Of a stretch of DNA of 64,000 bases, positions 9,474-19,128 are shown piece by piece. A model generated the notes under the pieces. That model did no database searches. It was not told where the DNA came from and worked only from the letters and a program-made list of their open reading frames with translations. The stretch is from Pelagibacteraceae bacterium (GTDB lineage: Bacteria; Pseudomonadota; Alphaproteobacteria; Pelagibacterales; Pelagibacteraceae): NCBI GenBank assembly GCA_022763425.1, contig JALEGD010000001.1, forward strand, positions 696,572 through 760,571. Direction: 5' to 3'. Both the position numbers and the translations under genes were made by a program. Position 1 is the stretch's first letter, and each line of letters begins with the position of its first letter.

Positions 9474-10933
9474 TGACTGAAATTTACCAACTTACACTTT
9501 ATGATTTAGTAGAAAAAATAAAATCAAAAGAAATTTCTTGCGAGGAAGCTACAAAATCATATGTCGATAGAGCTAAAAAATCACAAAAACTTAATTGTTT
9601 TATTGAAGAAACATTTGATCAAGCTTTAAATAAGGCAAAAAATCAGTCAAACAAAATAGATACTAGTAAAAAATTATTTGGCGCACCATTTGCAGTAAAA
9701 GATTTATTTTGCACCAAGGGTATTCAAACAACAGCTTCTAGTAAGATGCTTGAAGGATTTAAACCAGAATACGAGTCAACTGTTACTTCTAAACTATGGG
9801 ATGAGGGAGCTAATCTTTTGGGCAAATTAAATTGTGATGAGTATGCGATGGGCTCATCAAACGAGACTAGTTATTTTGGAAATGTAATTAACCCATACAG
9901 AAATGATAAGGATTTAGTACCTGGGGGATCATCAGGAGGATCAGCGTCTGCGGTTGCAGCCCATCTTACATCGGCTACTGTTGGGACAGATACGGGTGGA
10001 TCAATTAGACAACCAGCGTCATTTACTGGAACTGTTGGTTTAAAACCAACTTATGGAAGATGTTCGAGATGGGGAATAGTTGCTTTTGCCTCTTCATTGG
10101 ATCAAGCAGGACCAATGACAAAAGATGTTAGAGACGCTTCTTTATTAATGGAAGTTATTTCAGGACATGACAACAAAGATTCAACGTCTGCACAAATAGA
10201 GCAAGAAGCTTTTAGTCAAAAGTTAACTAAAGATATTAAGGGTTTAAAAATTGGAATACCAAAAGAATATAAAATCGACGGTATGTCAAAAGAAATAATA
10301 GATCTTTGGGATAAAGGGATTGAGCTAGTAAAATCTTTAGGATGTGAAATTAAAGAAATATCACTTCCACATACAAAGTATGCTCTTCCAGCTTATTATA
10401 TAATTGCTCCAGCAGAAGCTTCTTCTAATTTGGCGAGATACGATGGGGTAAGATATGGTTTTAGAGCTGAAGGTAAAGATTTAATAGAAATGTATGAAAA
10501 CACTCGATCTTTGGGATTTGGTGATGAGGTTAAAAGAAGAATTTTAATTGGCACTTATGTTTTATCGTCAGGTTATTATGATGCCTATTATTTAAAAGCT
10601 CAAAAAGTTAGAAGGTTAATTAAAAATGACTTTGATGAAGCCTTTAAAAGTGTAGATACTATTCTAACACCTACAACACCATCAGCAGCATTCGCGATTG
10701 GTGAGAATGTTGATGATCCAATTTCTATGTATTTAAATGATGTGCTTACTGTGCCTGTAAATCTTGCGGGATTACCAGCCATATCTATCCCTGCTGGATA
10801 TGATCAAAACAATCTTCCTTTAGGCTTGCAATTGATTGGTAAATCTTTTGATGAGCAAACAGTTCTAAATAATGCATATGCAATTGAACAGTCGATTAAT
10901 TTTAAACCAAATTTCAAAGATTGGTGGATGTAA
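9473..10933 (+). CDS. gatA: Glutamyl-tRNA(Gln) amidotransferase subunit A
   Basis: A 486-residue amidase-signature enzyme that releases ammonia from glutamine for the transamidation reaction. The Ser-cisSer-Lys triad is visible: Lys in [10 protein letters not shown] (about residue 79), the Gly/Ser-rich [14 protein letters not shown] loop, and the nucleophile region [13 protein letters not shown] (about residues 172-184). Length is normal. The gene is joined to gatC by a one-base overlap and to gatB by a TAATG overlap, so the three subunits are translated as a coupled set. Confidence 0.96.
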   Translation: MTEIYQLTLYDLVEKIKSKEISCEEATKSYVDRAKKSQKLNCFIEETFDQALNKAKNQSNKIDTSKKLFGAPFAVKDLFCTKGIQTTASSKMLEGFKPEYESTVTSKLWDEGANLLGKLNCDEYAMGSSNETSYFGNVINPYRNDKDLVPGGSSGGSASAVAAHLTSATVGTDTGGSIRQPASFTGTVGLKPTYGRCSRWGIVAFASSLDQAGPMTKDVRDASLLMEVISGHDNKDSTSAQIEQEAFSQKLTKDIKGLKIGIPKEYKIDGMSKEIIDLWDKGIELVKSLGCEIKEISLPHTKYALPAYYIIAPAEASSNLARYDGVRYGFRAEGKDLIEMYENTRSLGFGDEVKRRILIGTYVLSSGYYDAYYLKAQKVRRLIKNDFDEAFKSVDTILTPTTPSAAFAIGENVDDPISMYLNDVLTVPVNLAGLPAISIPAGYDQNNLPLGLQLIGKSFDEQTVLNNAYAIEQSINFKPNFKDWWM

Positions 10934-12399
10934 TGTCAGAAAAAGAATTTGATTATTATTTAAAAGGCGAAAAAGGTGAGTATGAGGTTGTAATTGGCTT
11001 AGAGGTACATGCGCAAGTTTTGTCAGATGCTAAATTATTTTCCCCGTCTGCCACAAAATTTGGCTCAGAACCAAATTCTCAAGTAAGTTTGGTCGATGCT
11101 GCGATGCCTGGAATGTTACCTGTTATAAATAAATTTTGCGTAGAACAAGCTGTAAAAACAGGTTTAGGTTTAAATGCAAAGATAAATACCTTTTCTAAAT
11201 TTGATAGAAAAAACTATTTTTACGCAGATCTTCCACAAGGGTATCAAATTTCGCAATTTAAACATCCAATAGTAGGTGAAGGAAAAGTGATATTAGATAT
11301 GCCTTACGGTACAAAAGAGATTGGAATTGAAAGATTGCACCTTGAGCAGGATGCAGGAAAAAGCATACACGATCAAGATCCAAAAAATTCTTTTGTAGAT
11401 TTAAATCGATCTGGAATAGCATTAATGGAAATCGTAAGTAAACCTGACCTAAGATCACCGAATGAAGTTGGAGAATACATAAAAAAATTAAGATCAATTA
11501 TGAGATATTTAAATACCTGTGATGGTAATATGGAACAAGGTTCATTGAGAGCTGATGTAAATGTTTCTGTGAGAAAAAAAGGATCAAAAGAATTTGGAAC
11601 ACGTTGTGAAATTAAAAATGTTAACTCAATTAAATTTATGCAGCAAGCCATTAACTATGAGGCCAGAAGACAAATTGAATTAATTGAAGATGGTAATGAA
11701 GTTGATCAAGAAACGAGACTTTTTGATACAAAAAAACAAGAAACTAGATCCATGCGTAGCAAAGAAGACGCTCATGATTACAGATATTTTCCGGATCCGG
11801 ATTTATTACCATTAAGATTGGAAGATTCTTATATCGAAGACTTAAAAAAAGGTTTGCCAGAATTGCCAGATCATAAAAAACAAAGATTGATATCAGAGTT
11901 TAAACTTTCAAATTATGAAGCAAGTGTAATTATATCTGATCAAGCAGTTTCTACATATTATGAAGAGGTAGCTAAAAATTCAGATTATAAACTTGCTGCA
12001 ACGTGGTTAATGGGTGAATTGTTTGCAACTTTAAACAAAGAGGGCAAAGATATTACCGAAAGTCCAGTGAGTGCGGTTAATTTAGCTAAGATGATTAACT
12101 TAATTAAAGACGGAACAATTTCTGGAAAAATTGCCAAAACAGTTTTTGAAGAAATGATTAAAAACGATGGAGATCCATCAAAAATTGTTGAGGACAAAGG
12201 ATTAAAACAAACTTCTGATCCAAAAGAAATTGAAAACATCGTTGATAAAGTTTTAGAAACAAATCAAGATAAAGTAGAACAATACAAGTCGGGCAAAGAT
12301 AAACTTTTTGGTTTTTTTGTTGGTCAAGTTATGAAGGAAATGAAGGGAAAAGGAAACCCTCAGATGATCAACGATATTTTAAAAAATAAATTAAAATAA
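10933..12399 (+). CDS. gatB: Aspartyl/glutamyl-tRNA(Asn/Gln) amidotransferase subunit B
   Basis: A 488-residue GatB, which phosphorylates and amidates the misacylated tRNA. The start is the ATG overlapping the gatA stop (TAATG); a TTG four codons upstream is not needed. Conserved blocks are [12 protein letters not shown] (about residue 15), [26 protein letters not shown] and DVNVSVR. The C-terminal tRNA-binding GatB/YqeY-like domain is present ([11 protein letters not shown], then [18 protein letters not shown]). It is followed six bases later by the methyltransferase gene. Confidence 0.96.
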   Translation: MSEKEFDYYLKGEKGEYEVVIGLEVHAQVLSDAKLFSPSATKFGSEPNSQVSLVDAAMPGMLPVINKFCVEQAVKTGLGLNAKINTFSKFDRKNYFYADLPQGYQISQFKHPIVGEGKVILDMPYGTKEIGIERLHLEQDAGKSIHDQDPKNSFVDLNRSGIALMEIVSKPDLRSPNEVGEYIKKLRSIMRYLNTCDGNMEQGSLRADVNVSVRKKGSKEFGTRCEIKNVNSIKFMQQAINYEARRQIELIEDGNEVDQETRLFDTKKQETRSMRSKEDAHDYRYFPDPDLLPLRLEDSYIEDLKKGLPELPDHKKQRLISEFKLSNYEASVIISDQAVSTYYEEVAKNSDYKLAATWLMGELFATLNKEGKDITESPVSAVNLAKMINLIKDGTISGKIAKTVFEEMIKNDGDPSKIVEDKGLKQTSDPKEIENIVDKVLETNQDKVEQYKSGKDKLFGFFVGQVMKEMKGKGNPQMINDILKNKLK

Positions 12400-12404
12400 T
12401 AAAA

Positions 12405-13055
12405 ATGTCTGGAAATTTTCTACTCAATGAAAAACTTGAGAAATATATTTATGAAAATGGAGTTAACGAAACAAATATAGAAAAAGAACTTAGAGAATAT
12501 AATAACAAAGAACACTCCAAATCAGCTCATTTGCAAATATCACCTGAGCAATCTGAGTTTCTTAAATTAATAATTAATATTGGTGGTTATAAAAACATAT
12601 TAGAAATAGGCACTTATCTTGGTTATAGCGCTCTATCGATGGCACTGGTCACTAAAGGTAGAGTAACCACAATTGATAAGGATGAAAAAACCAATGAAAT
12701 TGCACTTAAATTTTGGAAAAAAGCAGGAGTTGATCATAAAATTAAGTTAATAGCTGGTTTGGCATCGGAAGAGTTAGATAAATTAAACGAAAAATATGAT
12801 TTTATTTTTGTTGATGCCGATAAAACAAATAATGCTGAATATTATGAAAAATGCAAAAATCTTTTGAGTGAAGGAGGCGTTATGGCCTTTGATAACGTGC
12901 TTTGGAAAGGCAAGGTGTCAGAAGACACAAATGATCCAAAGGTAGAAAAAATAAAAGCATTTAACAGTTATGTTAAACGTGATAATTATTTTGAAATTTC
13001 ATTAATTTCCATAGGCGATGGAATAATGTTATGCAAAAAGAAAAATTCGATATAG
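12405..13055 (+). CDS. O-methyltransferase, class I SAM-dependent (caffeoyl-CoA OMT-like)
   Basis: A 216-residue SAM-dependent methyltransferase of the Methyltransf_3 family, the catechol/caffeoyl-CoA type. The SAM loop is LEIGTYLGYSALSMA (about residues 66-80). The FVDADKTNNAEYYE block carries metal- and SAM-binding acids, and DNVLWKGKVSE completes the metal site. The natural substrate is not evident from the neighbours; bacterial homologues act on catechols or tRNA wobble uridines (TrmR-like), and the next gene (trhO) also acts on tRNA U34. That link is an inference. It overlaps trhO by 25 bases. Confidence 0.85.
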   Translation: MSGNFLLNEKLEKYIYENGVNETNIEKELREYNNKEHSKSAHLQISPEQSEFLKLIINIGGYKNILEIGTYLGYSALSMALVTKGRVTTIDKDEKTNEIALKFWKKAGVDHKIKLIAGLASEELDKLNEKYDFIFVDADKTNNAEYYEKCKNLLSEGGVMAFDNVLWKGKVSEDTNDPKVEKIKAFNSYVKRDNYFEISLISIGDGIMLCKKKNSI

Positions 13056-13915
13056 TTAGTTTTTACAAATTCTGTCCTATTTTAGTTAATGAGGATTTAA
13101 GAGTTAAATTTAAAAAAAATTTAATTGATTGTTCTTTAAAAGGAACCATAATTCTCTCACCCGAAGGAATTAATGGAACAATTTCTGGTTTATCAGGTTT
13201 TTTTTCAAGTTTTGAAAGTTTCGTCAAAACAACTTTAAAAATTGATAAATTTGATATTACAAATTCTTCATCATCAAATTTTATTCCTTTCAATAAACCC
13301 AAGGTTAAAATTAAAAAAGAAGTTGTCCCAATAGAAATAAAAACAAAAGTAAGAGATGGAAAACACTTAACACCTAGGGAATGGGATGAATTTATTATCA
13401 AAGATGATGTAATGCTTGTTGATGTACGCAAGCCATTCGAATATGAGCTTGGCACTTTTAAAGGTGCAATTAATCCTCAGGTAAATAGTTTTAGAGAATT
13501 TAAAGAATATTTTTCAAAAGATTTTGTTAAAAAAAATAATAAAAAGCTTGCAATATTTTGCACAGGAGGAATTAGATGTGAAAAGGCTGCTGACCATTTG
13601 AAAACAATTGGAATGGAGAATGTATATCAGCTTGAAGGTGGTATTTTAAATTATTTAGATAATACAGATGAAGAAAAATCAAACTGGAACGGAGAGTGTT
13701 ATGTTTTTGATCAACGTGTATCTGTTAAACATGGATCAAAACCTGGAACATACTCTATGTGTCATGGATGTAGACTTCCAATTAGCCTAAATGATAAAAA
13801 GTCAAAAAAATATATTGAGGGTATCACTTGTCCAAAATGCCATGATAAATTAACAGTTGATCAGAAAAAAAGATTTGCAATGAGACAATTTAATATTAAA
13901 CATAATAACAAATGA
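13031..13915 (+). CDS. trhO: tRNA uridine(34) hydroxylase, rhodanese family
   Basis: A 294-residue YceA/TrhO protein, which hydroxylates tRNA U34 using oxygen on the way to 5-(carboxy)methoxyuridine. It has the N-terminal UPF0176 domain (SPEGINGTISG near residue 40), then a rhodanese domain with the active-site loop FCTGGIRCEKA (about residues 176-186). The C-terminal Cys-rich section has MCHGC and TCPKCH pairs. The ATG lies inside the previous gene, and its stop overlaps the peroxiredoxin start (ATGA). Length and motifs are standard for the family. Confidence 0.9.
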   Translation: MQKEKFDIVSFYKFCPILVNEDLRVKFKKNLIDCSLKGTIILSPEGINGTISGLSGFFSSFESFVKTTLKIDKFDITNSSSSNFIPFNKPKVKIKKEVVPIEIKTKVRDGKHLTPREWDEFIIKDDVMLVDVRKPFEYELGTFKGAINPQVNSFREFKEYFSKDFVKKNNKKLAIFCTGGIRCEKAADHLKTIGMENVYQLEGGILNYLDNTDEEKSNWNGECYVFDQRVSVKHGSKPGTYSMCHGCRLPISLNDKKSKKYIEGITCPKCHDKLTVDQKKRFAMRQFNIKHNNK

Positions 13916-14391
13916 CACAAAAAATACCAAATTCAAGAATTGTAATCAGAGAAGATGGCAAGTTTATAGAAAAAGATATTTATGAATATTTTGTGGGAAA
14001 AAAAATTGTAGCTTTTGCTTTACCTGGCGCGTTTACTCCAACTTGTTCTAATTACCATGTTCCTGCTTATGAAGAAGAATATGATAATATAACAGCTTTA
14101 GGTGTTGATGAAATTTATTGCATAAGTATGAACGATCCTTTTGTTATTGAAAAATGGAAGGAAATTTCTGGAGCAAAAAAGATTAAATTTATTCCTGATG
14201 GAAATGGCGTTTTTACTAACGATATGAAAATGATTTCAGATCGAAGTGCTTCAGGTATGGGGCCGCGTTCCTTTAGGTACTCAATGTATGTTGAAGATGG
14301 GAATATAATAAAGTTATTTAAAGACGAAGATGGAAAATTTGATGTAAGCGATCCAAAAACAATGATAAATTTTCTTAAAGAAAATAAATAG
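13912..14391 (+). CDS. Peroxiredoxin (Prx5/AhpE-like, redoxin family)
   Basis: A 159-residue thiol peroxidase of the Prx5 type, which reduces H2O2 and organic hydroperoxides. The peroxidatic Cys is in the signature ALPGAFTPTCSNYHVP (about residues 37-52), and the GPRSFRYSMYVEDG strand matches the Prx5 fold. Only one obvious catalytic Cys is present, so it probably uses glutathione or a glutaredoxin-like reductant; that is inference. It overlaps trhO by four bases and the following gene by one. Confidence 0.9.
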   Translation: MTQKIPNSRIVIREDGKFIEKDIYEYFVGKKIVAFALPGAFTPTCSNYHVPAYEEEYDNITALGVDEIYCISMNDPFVIEKWKEISGAKKIKFIPDGNGVFTNDMKMISDRSASGMGPRSFRYSMYVEDGNIIKLFKDEDGKFDVSDPKTMINFLKENK

Positions 14392-14693
14392 TGGTAACAC
14401 GAAAATCTTTTACTAGACCAGTAACAAAAACATCTAACCCTCAACCAAAAAATAAAAAATCTAAAGATTGGATTATTTGGGCTGCATGGGCAGATAGGGT
14501 AACTTTTGAAGATATAAAAAGAGAAACAGGCAAAACAGAGTCTGAGGTGATTAAAATCATGAGATCTGCATTAAAACCATCATCCTTTAGGCTTTGGAGG
14601 AAAAGAGTTCATACTAAATCTATTAAAAACCTCAAAAAATTTAGAGAAGATAGAAAGAAACTAAGAGATAAATCTTACAAAAACTACCTGTAG
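14391..14693 (+). CDS. Small conserved protein of unknown function (TIGR03643-like)
   Basis: A 100-residue basic protein starting at a GTG that overlaps the previous stop by one base. The central block reads DWIIWAAWADRVTFEDI, then TGKTESEVIKIMRS and SSFRLWRKRVH. This is the pattern of the uncharacterised TIGR03643 family, which is widespread in marine proteobacteria. The middle looks like a helix-turn-helix, so nucleic-acid binding is possible but not shown. It is the last gene of the gatC-to-peroxiredoxin run; a hairpin followed by Ts lies across its stop codon. Confidence 0.75.
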   Translation: MVTRKSFTRPVTKTSNPQPKNKKSKDWIIWAAWADRVTFEDIKRETGKTESEVIKIMRSALKPSSFRLWRKRVHTKSIKNLKKFREDRKKLRDKSYKNYL

Positions 14694-14705
14694 TTGTACT
14701 TTTTT
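14676..14705 (+). terminator. Putative intrinsic terminator overlapping the 3' end of the preceding gene
   Basis: Bases TACAA and CTA on the left pair with TAGTTGTA on the right around a CCTG loop, with a three-A bulge in the left arm. Six Ts follow at 14700-14705. The TAG stop codon of the upstream gene is part of the right arm. The stem is short and bulged, so confidence is moderate. It would separate the gat operon transcript from the iron permease promoter just downstream. Confidence 0.45.
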
Positions 14706-14733
14706 AGCGAATCTGCTACATGTTGACCTGTAA

Positions 14734-14750
14734 TTAAGAATAATTCTTAA
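14734..14750. promoter_or_regulatory. Palindromic iron-box-like operator 1
   Basis: A 17-base perfect palindrome with one central base, TTAAGAATAATTCTTAA. It shares the GAAT-n-ATTC core with the second palindrome 28 bases downstream (centre to centre). Such elements are typical of Fur/Irr-type iron regulators. Its position upstream of the -35 hexamer of an iron permease gene supports an iron-responsive role. Confidence 0.55.
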
Positions 14751-14755
14751 CAGTG

Positions 14756-14784
14756 TTGACATTGAGAATCATTCTCATTATTAC
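14756..14784 (+). promoter_or_regulatory. Predicted sigma-70 promoter of the iron permease gene
   Basis: A consensus TTGACA at 14756-14761 is followed, after a 17-base spacer, by TATTAC at 14779-14784 (four of six bases match TATAAT). The spacer is almost entirely occupied by the Fur-like palindrome at 14763-14777. A regulator bound there would block RNA polymerase directly. The start codon is 36 bases beyond the -10 hexamer. Confidence 0.6.
14763..14777. promoter_or_regulatory. Fur-box-like operator 2 inside the promoter spacer
   Basis: TGAGAATCATTCTCA is a perfect 15-base palindrome around one central base and closely matches the classical Fur box core (GAGAATCATTCTC type). It sits exactly between the -35 and -10 hexamers of the FTR1 gene, the usual position for iron-dependent repression. 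Which regulator binds it (Fur, Irr or another family member) cannot be told from the site alone. Confidence 0.7.
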
Positions 14785-14820
14785 GTTAAAAAATTAAAAC
14801 AAAGAGATTAAAAAAATTAA

Positions 14821-15468
14821 ATGACTGAATTTACCACACCTTTTATGAGTTCATTCTTCATAATCCTAAGAGAGGGATTTGAAGCTATGTTAATTGCAAT
14901 GCTAGTGTTTATGTTCTTAGATAAAATGAATGCTAGACACCAAAGACCAGCTGTCTTTTGGGGAATGGGTGCAGGAGTTTTGGTATCTTTATTATTGGCA
15001 GTAGGCTTTAGAAAAATTCACGGCATGACAGGCGCTCATGAAGAAATTTTTGAAGGTTGTGTTATGTTGATTGCCTCAGGAATGTTAGCTTATTGCGCAC
15101 TATTTTGTCATAATGCAAAAGAACATGTTGAGGGCAAAGTAGATAAAGCAATAGATTCAGGAAAAACTTGGTTATTGTCTTTTACGGTATTCTTAGCAAT
15201 TGTTAGAGAAGGTTTTGAAGTAGTATTATTCTATGCAGCTTTATTTGCAACGGGAGTTCAAAGTGTTAACGCAGTTGTGTTTGGTGCTGTGATTGGATTG
15301 GCTGCGCTAGTTGCGTCTTACTATGGTTTAAGTCGTTTAACAAAAATCATTCCAATCGGGATGTTCTTTAGAGCTTCAGCAGTATTTTTACTAATTATGT
15401 CTGTATACTTTGGTTATGAAGGTGTGCACGAATTAGTTGAAGGTCTTGAAGATCTTAAAGTTTTATAA
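14821..15468 (+). CDS. FTR1/EfeU-type high-affinity iron permease
   Basis: A 215-residue membrane protein with about six to seven hydrophobic segments. It carries two REGFE motifs, RIILREGFE-like at residues 17-21 and IVREGFEVVLF at residues 129-133. These paired REGxE motifs are the iron-translocating signature of the FTR1/EfeU family, which imports ferric/ferrous iron through the inner membrane. The EfeO and EfeB partners of the E. coli system are absent, and katG follows instead. The paired iron boxes and the Fur-like site in the promoter support iron-regulated expression. It is somewhat shorter than E. coli EfeU (about 276). Confidence 0.88.
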   Translation: MTEFTTPFMSSFFIILREGFEAMLIAMLVFMFLDKMNARHQRPAVFWGMGAGVLVSLLLAVGFRKIHGMTGAHEEIFEGCVMLIASGMLAYCALFCHNAKEHVEGKVDKAIDSGKTWLLSFTVFLAIVREGFEVVLFYAALFATGVQSVNAVVFGAVIGLAALVASYYGLSRLTKIIPIGMFFRASAVFLLIMSVYFGYEGVHELVEGLEDLKVL

Positions 15469-15493
15469 AAATTTAACTTTAAATTTACTTAAT

Positions 15494-15499
15494 TATAAT
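15494..15499 (+). promoter_or_regulatory. Possible -10 box for katG
   Basis: A perfect TATAAT hexamer lies 53 bases before the katG ATG, but the corresponding -35 region (TTTAAC, 16 bases upstream) is weak and the whole gap is A/T only, so chance occurrence is likely. If real, the leader would be about 45 bases long. katG could equally be read through from the iron permease promoter. Confidence 0.3.
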
Positions 15500-15522
15500 T
15501 AAATAAATTTTAATTATTTTTT
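15495..15522 (+). terminator. Possible AT-only hairpin with T run between the permease gene and katG
   Basis: ATAATTAAA (15495-15503) pairs with TTTAATTAT (15509-15517) around a five-base loop, and five Ts follow. The nine pairs are all A-T, so the hairpin is weak. It could act as a partial terminator or attenuator after the FTR1 gene, or be a by-product of base composition. It overlaps the candidate katG -10 box, so the two readings compete. Confidence 0.3.
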
Positions 15523-15537
15523 AAGAATTTATTTTAA

Positions 15538-17730
<2,193 letters not shown>

Positions 17731-17743
17731 AAAAAATTAAACT

Positions 17744-17780
17744 TAACCCCGTGTTTTAAGTAATGCGGGGTTATTTTTTT
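17744..17780 (+). terminator. Intrinsic terminator after katG, shared with the end of hemA
   Basis: TAACCCCG (17744-17751) pairs with CGGGGTTA (17766-17773) around a 14-base loop, and seven Ts follow at 17774-17780. It is one of very few G/C-rich hairpins in the window. The right arm contains the TAA stop codon of hemA read on the other strand, and a run of As lies upstream of the left arm, so the same hairpin could also end the convergent hemA transcript. Confidence 0.8.
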
Positions 17781-19042
17781 GCTTGAAGATTTGTTGAAAC
17801 AAGCTGTTCATGTTTAGGCATGAACTTTATCCAAGCTTGCGTTATTGCATTAACAAACTTTTTAATGTCTTCTTTGGAGTGACTTGGAGTAGGAGTAATT
17901 CTTATTCTTTCAGTTCCTTTTGGCACTGTTGGAAAATTAATTGGTTGCACATAAACTTGATGTTCCTCTAATAAATAATCACTTATTTTTCTACAAAGTT
18001 TACTTTCACCAATAATTACTGGGATGATATGAGATCCAGAGTCTAAAAATGGTATTCCAGCTTTTTCGAGTTCAGATTTAACCAATTTCACGTTTTCAAA
18101 AAATTTTGATCTAATTTCAGGATTATCTTGAACAGTTTCAACGCTTTTTAATGTCCCCGCTGCAACTGCTGGACACATGGATGTAGTAAAAATAAATCCT
18201 TTAGAAAAACTTCTTACAAAATCAATAATAGAGTTTGATGAAGCAATATAACCACCGGCTAGACCAAAAGCTTTTGCTAAAGTTCCATTAATAATATCTA
18301 TTTGATCTGCTACACCTTCTTGTTCTGCAATACCTGCTGCATTCTCACCGTATAGTCCAACCGCATGTACCTCATCTAAATAAATTAAAGCTCCATGCTC
18401 ATGAGCAACTTCAACAATTTCTTTTAATGGGGCAAAGTCTGCTTCCATTGAATACACAGACTCCAATACGATCATTTTGGGCCTGTTAAAAGGAATCCCT
18501 TTTAGAACAGCCTTTAAATGTTCTACATCATTATGTTTATAAATTACCTTTTCTCTTTTACTTGCTCTAATACCTTCAATTAACGAGGCGTGGTTTAATT
18601 CATCGCTTAGTACCAAACAGTTATCAATTGCTGATAATATGGAGGTTAGAGCAGAGTCATTTGCACTATAACCAGAGTTAAAAGCAAGGGCTCTTTCTTT
18701 GCCGTGTAATTTTGCAATTTTTTCTTCTAATTCTACATGAAATCGAGTTGTGCCAGATATATTTCTTGTACCACCTGATCCAGCACCTAATTGATCTACT
18801 GCATTTTTCATTGCAGACATCACTTCGGTGTTTTGACTCATGCTTAAATAATCATTTGAACACCAAACATCAATTTCTTTAGTTTTTCCATCTTTATGGT
18901 GTAGGGCTTTAGGATATTGGCCTGCTTTTCTCTCAATCTCATTGAAGTATCTATAATGACCTTCGTTTTTTATTTCCTGTAATTTTTGATCAAATATTGA
19001 ATTGTATGATGATTTCCAATTATGAGCTTTGTTGCCTGACAT
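17771..19042 (-). CDS. hemA: 5-aminolevulinate synthase
   Basis: A 423-residue PLP enzyme that condenses glycine and succinyl-CoA to 5-aminolevulinate, the C4 route to tetrapyrroles found in Alphaproteobacteria. Blocks visible are WCSNDYLSMSQN (about residues 61-72), GSGGTRNISGT (about 92-102), AFNSGYSAND, YLDEVHAVGLYG (Asp of the PLP site), and GTLAKAFGLAGGYI with the Schiff-base Lys (about residue 255). The long basic start is normal. It is divergent from hemC across 86 bases and convergent with katG over a shared terminator. Confidence 0.95.
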   Translation of the reverse strand: MSGNKAHNWKSSYNSIFDQKLQEIKNEGHYRYFNEIERKAGQYPKALHHKDGKTKEIDVWCSNDYLSMSQNTEVMSAMKNAVDQLGAGSGGTRNISGTTRFHVELEEKIAKLHGKERALAFNSGYSANDSALTSILSAIDNCLVLSDELNHASLIEGIRASKREKVIYKHNDVEHLKAVLKGIPFNRPKMIVLESVYSMEADFAPLKEIVEVAHEHGALIYLDEVHAVGLYGENAAGIAEQEGVADQIDIINGTLAKAFGLAGGYIASSNSIIDFVRSFSKGFIFTTSMCPAVAAGTLKSVETVQDNPEIRSKFFENVKLVKSELEKAGIPFLDSGSHIIPVIIGESKLCRKISDYLLEEHQVYVQPINFPTVPKGTERIRITPTPSHSKEDIKKFVNAITQAWIKFMPKHEQLVSTNLQAKK

Positions 19043-19049
19043 AAATAGG

Positions 19050-19055
19050 TTTATA
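19050..19055 (-). promoter_or_regulatory. Predicted -10 box of hemA
   Basis: Read on the minus strand, TATAAA lies seven bases before the hemA ATG. With the usual distance from -10 box to start site, transcription would begin at or next to the A of the ATG, giving a leaderless message. No good -35 hexamer is visible, so the call is tentative. Confidence 0.4.
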
Positions 19056-19116
19056 GCTATTAGATTATCTATTAAAATATCTAAATAGACGCACTTATCA
19101 TATCATTTAAGAACAG

Positions 19117-19122
19117 TATAAT
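19117..19122 (+). promoter_or_regulatory. Predicted -10 box of hemC
   Basis: A perfect TATAAT ends six bases before the hemC ATG. A weak CTTATC lies 17 bases upstream as a possible -35. Transcription would start about at the start codon, so the hemCBEHFJ message may be leaderless. It mirrors the arrangement on the hemA side of the same 86-base gap. Confidence 0.5.
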
Positions 19123-19128
19123 TAAACA

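Noticed and set aside
13063-13455. A 130-codon antisense open frame within trhO
   Set aside because: Low-complexity Ser/Leu/Ile composition typical of the shadow of an AT-rich gene; no start signal and no recognisable motif.
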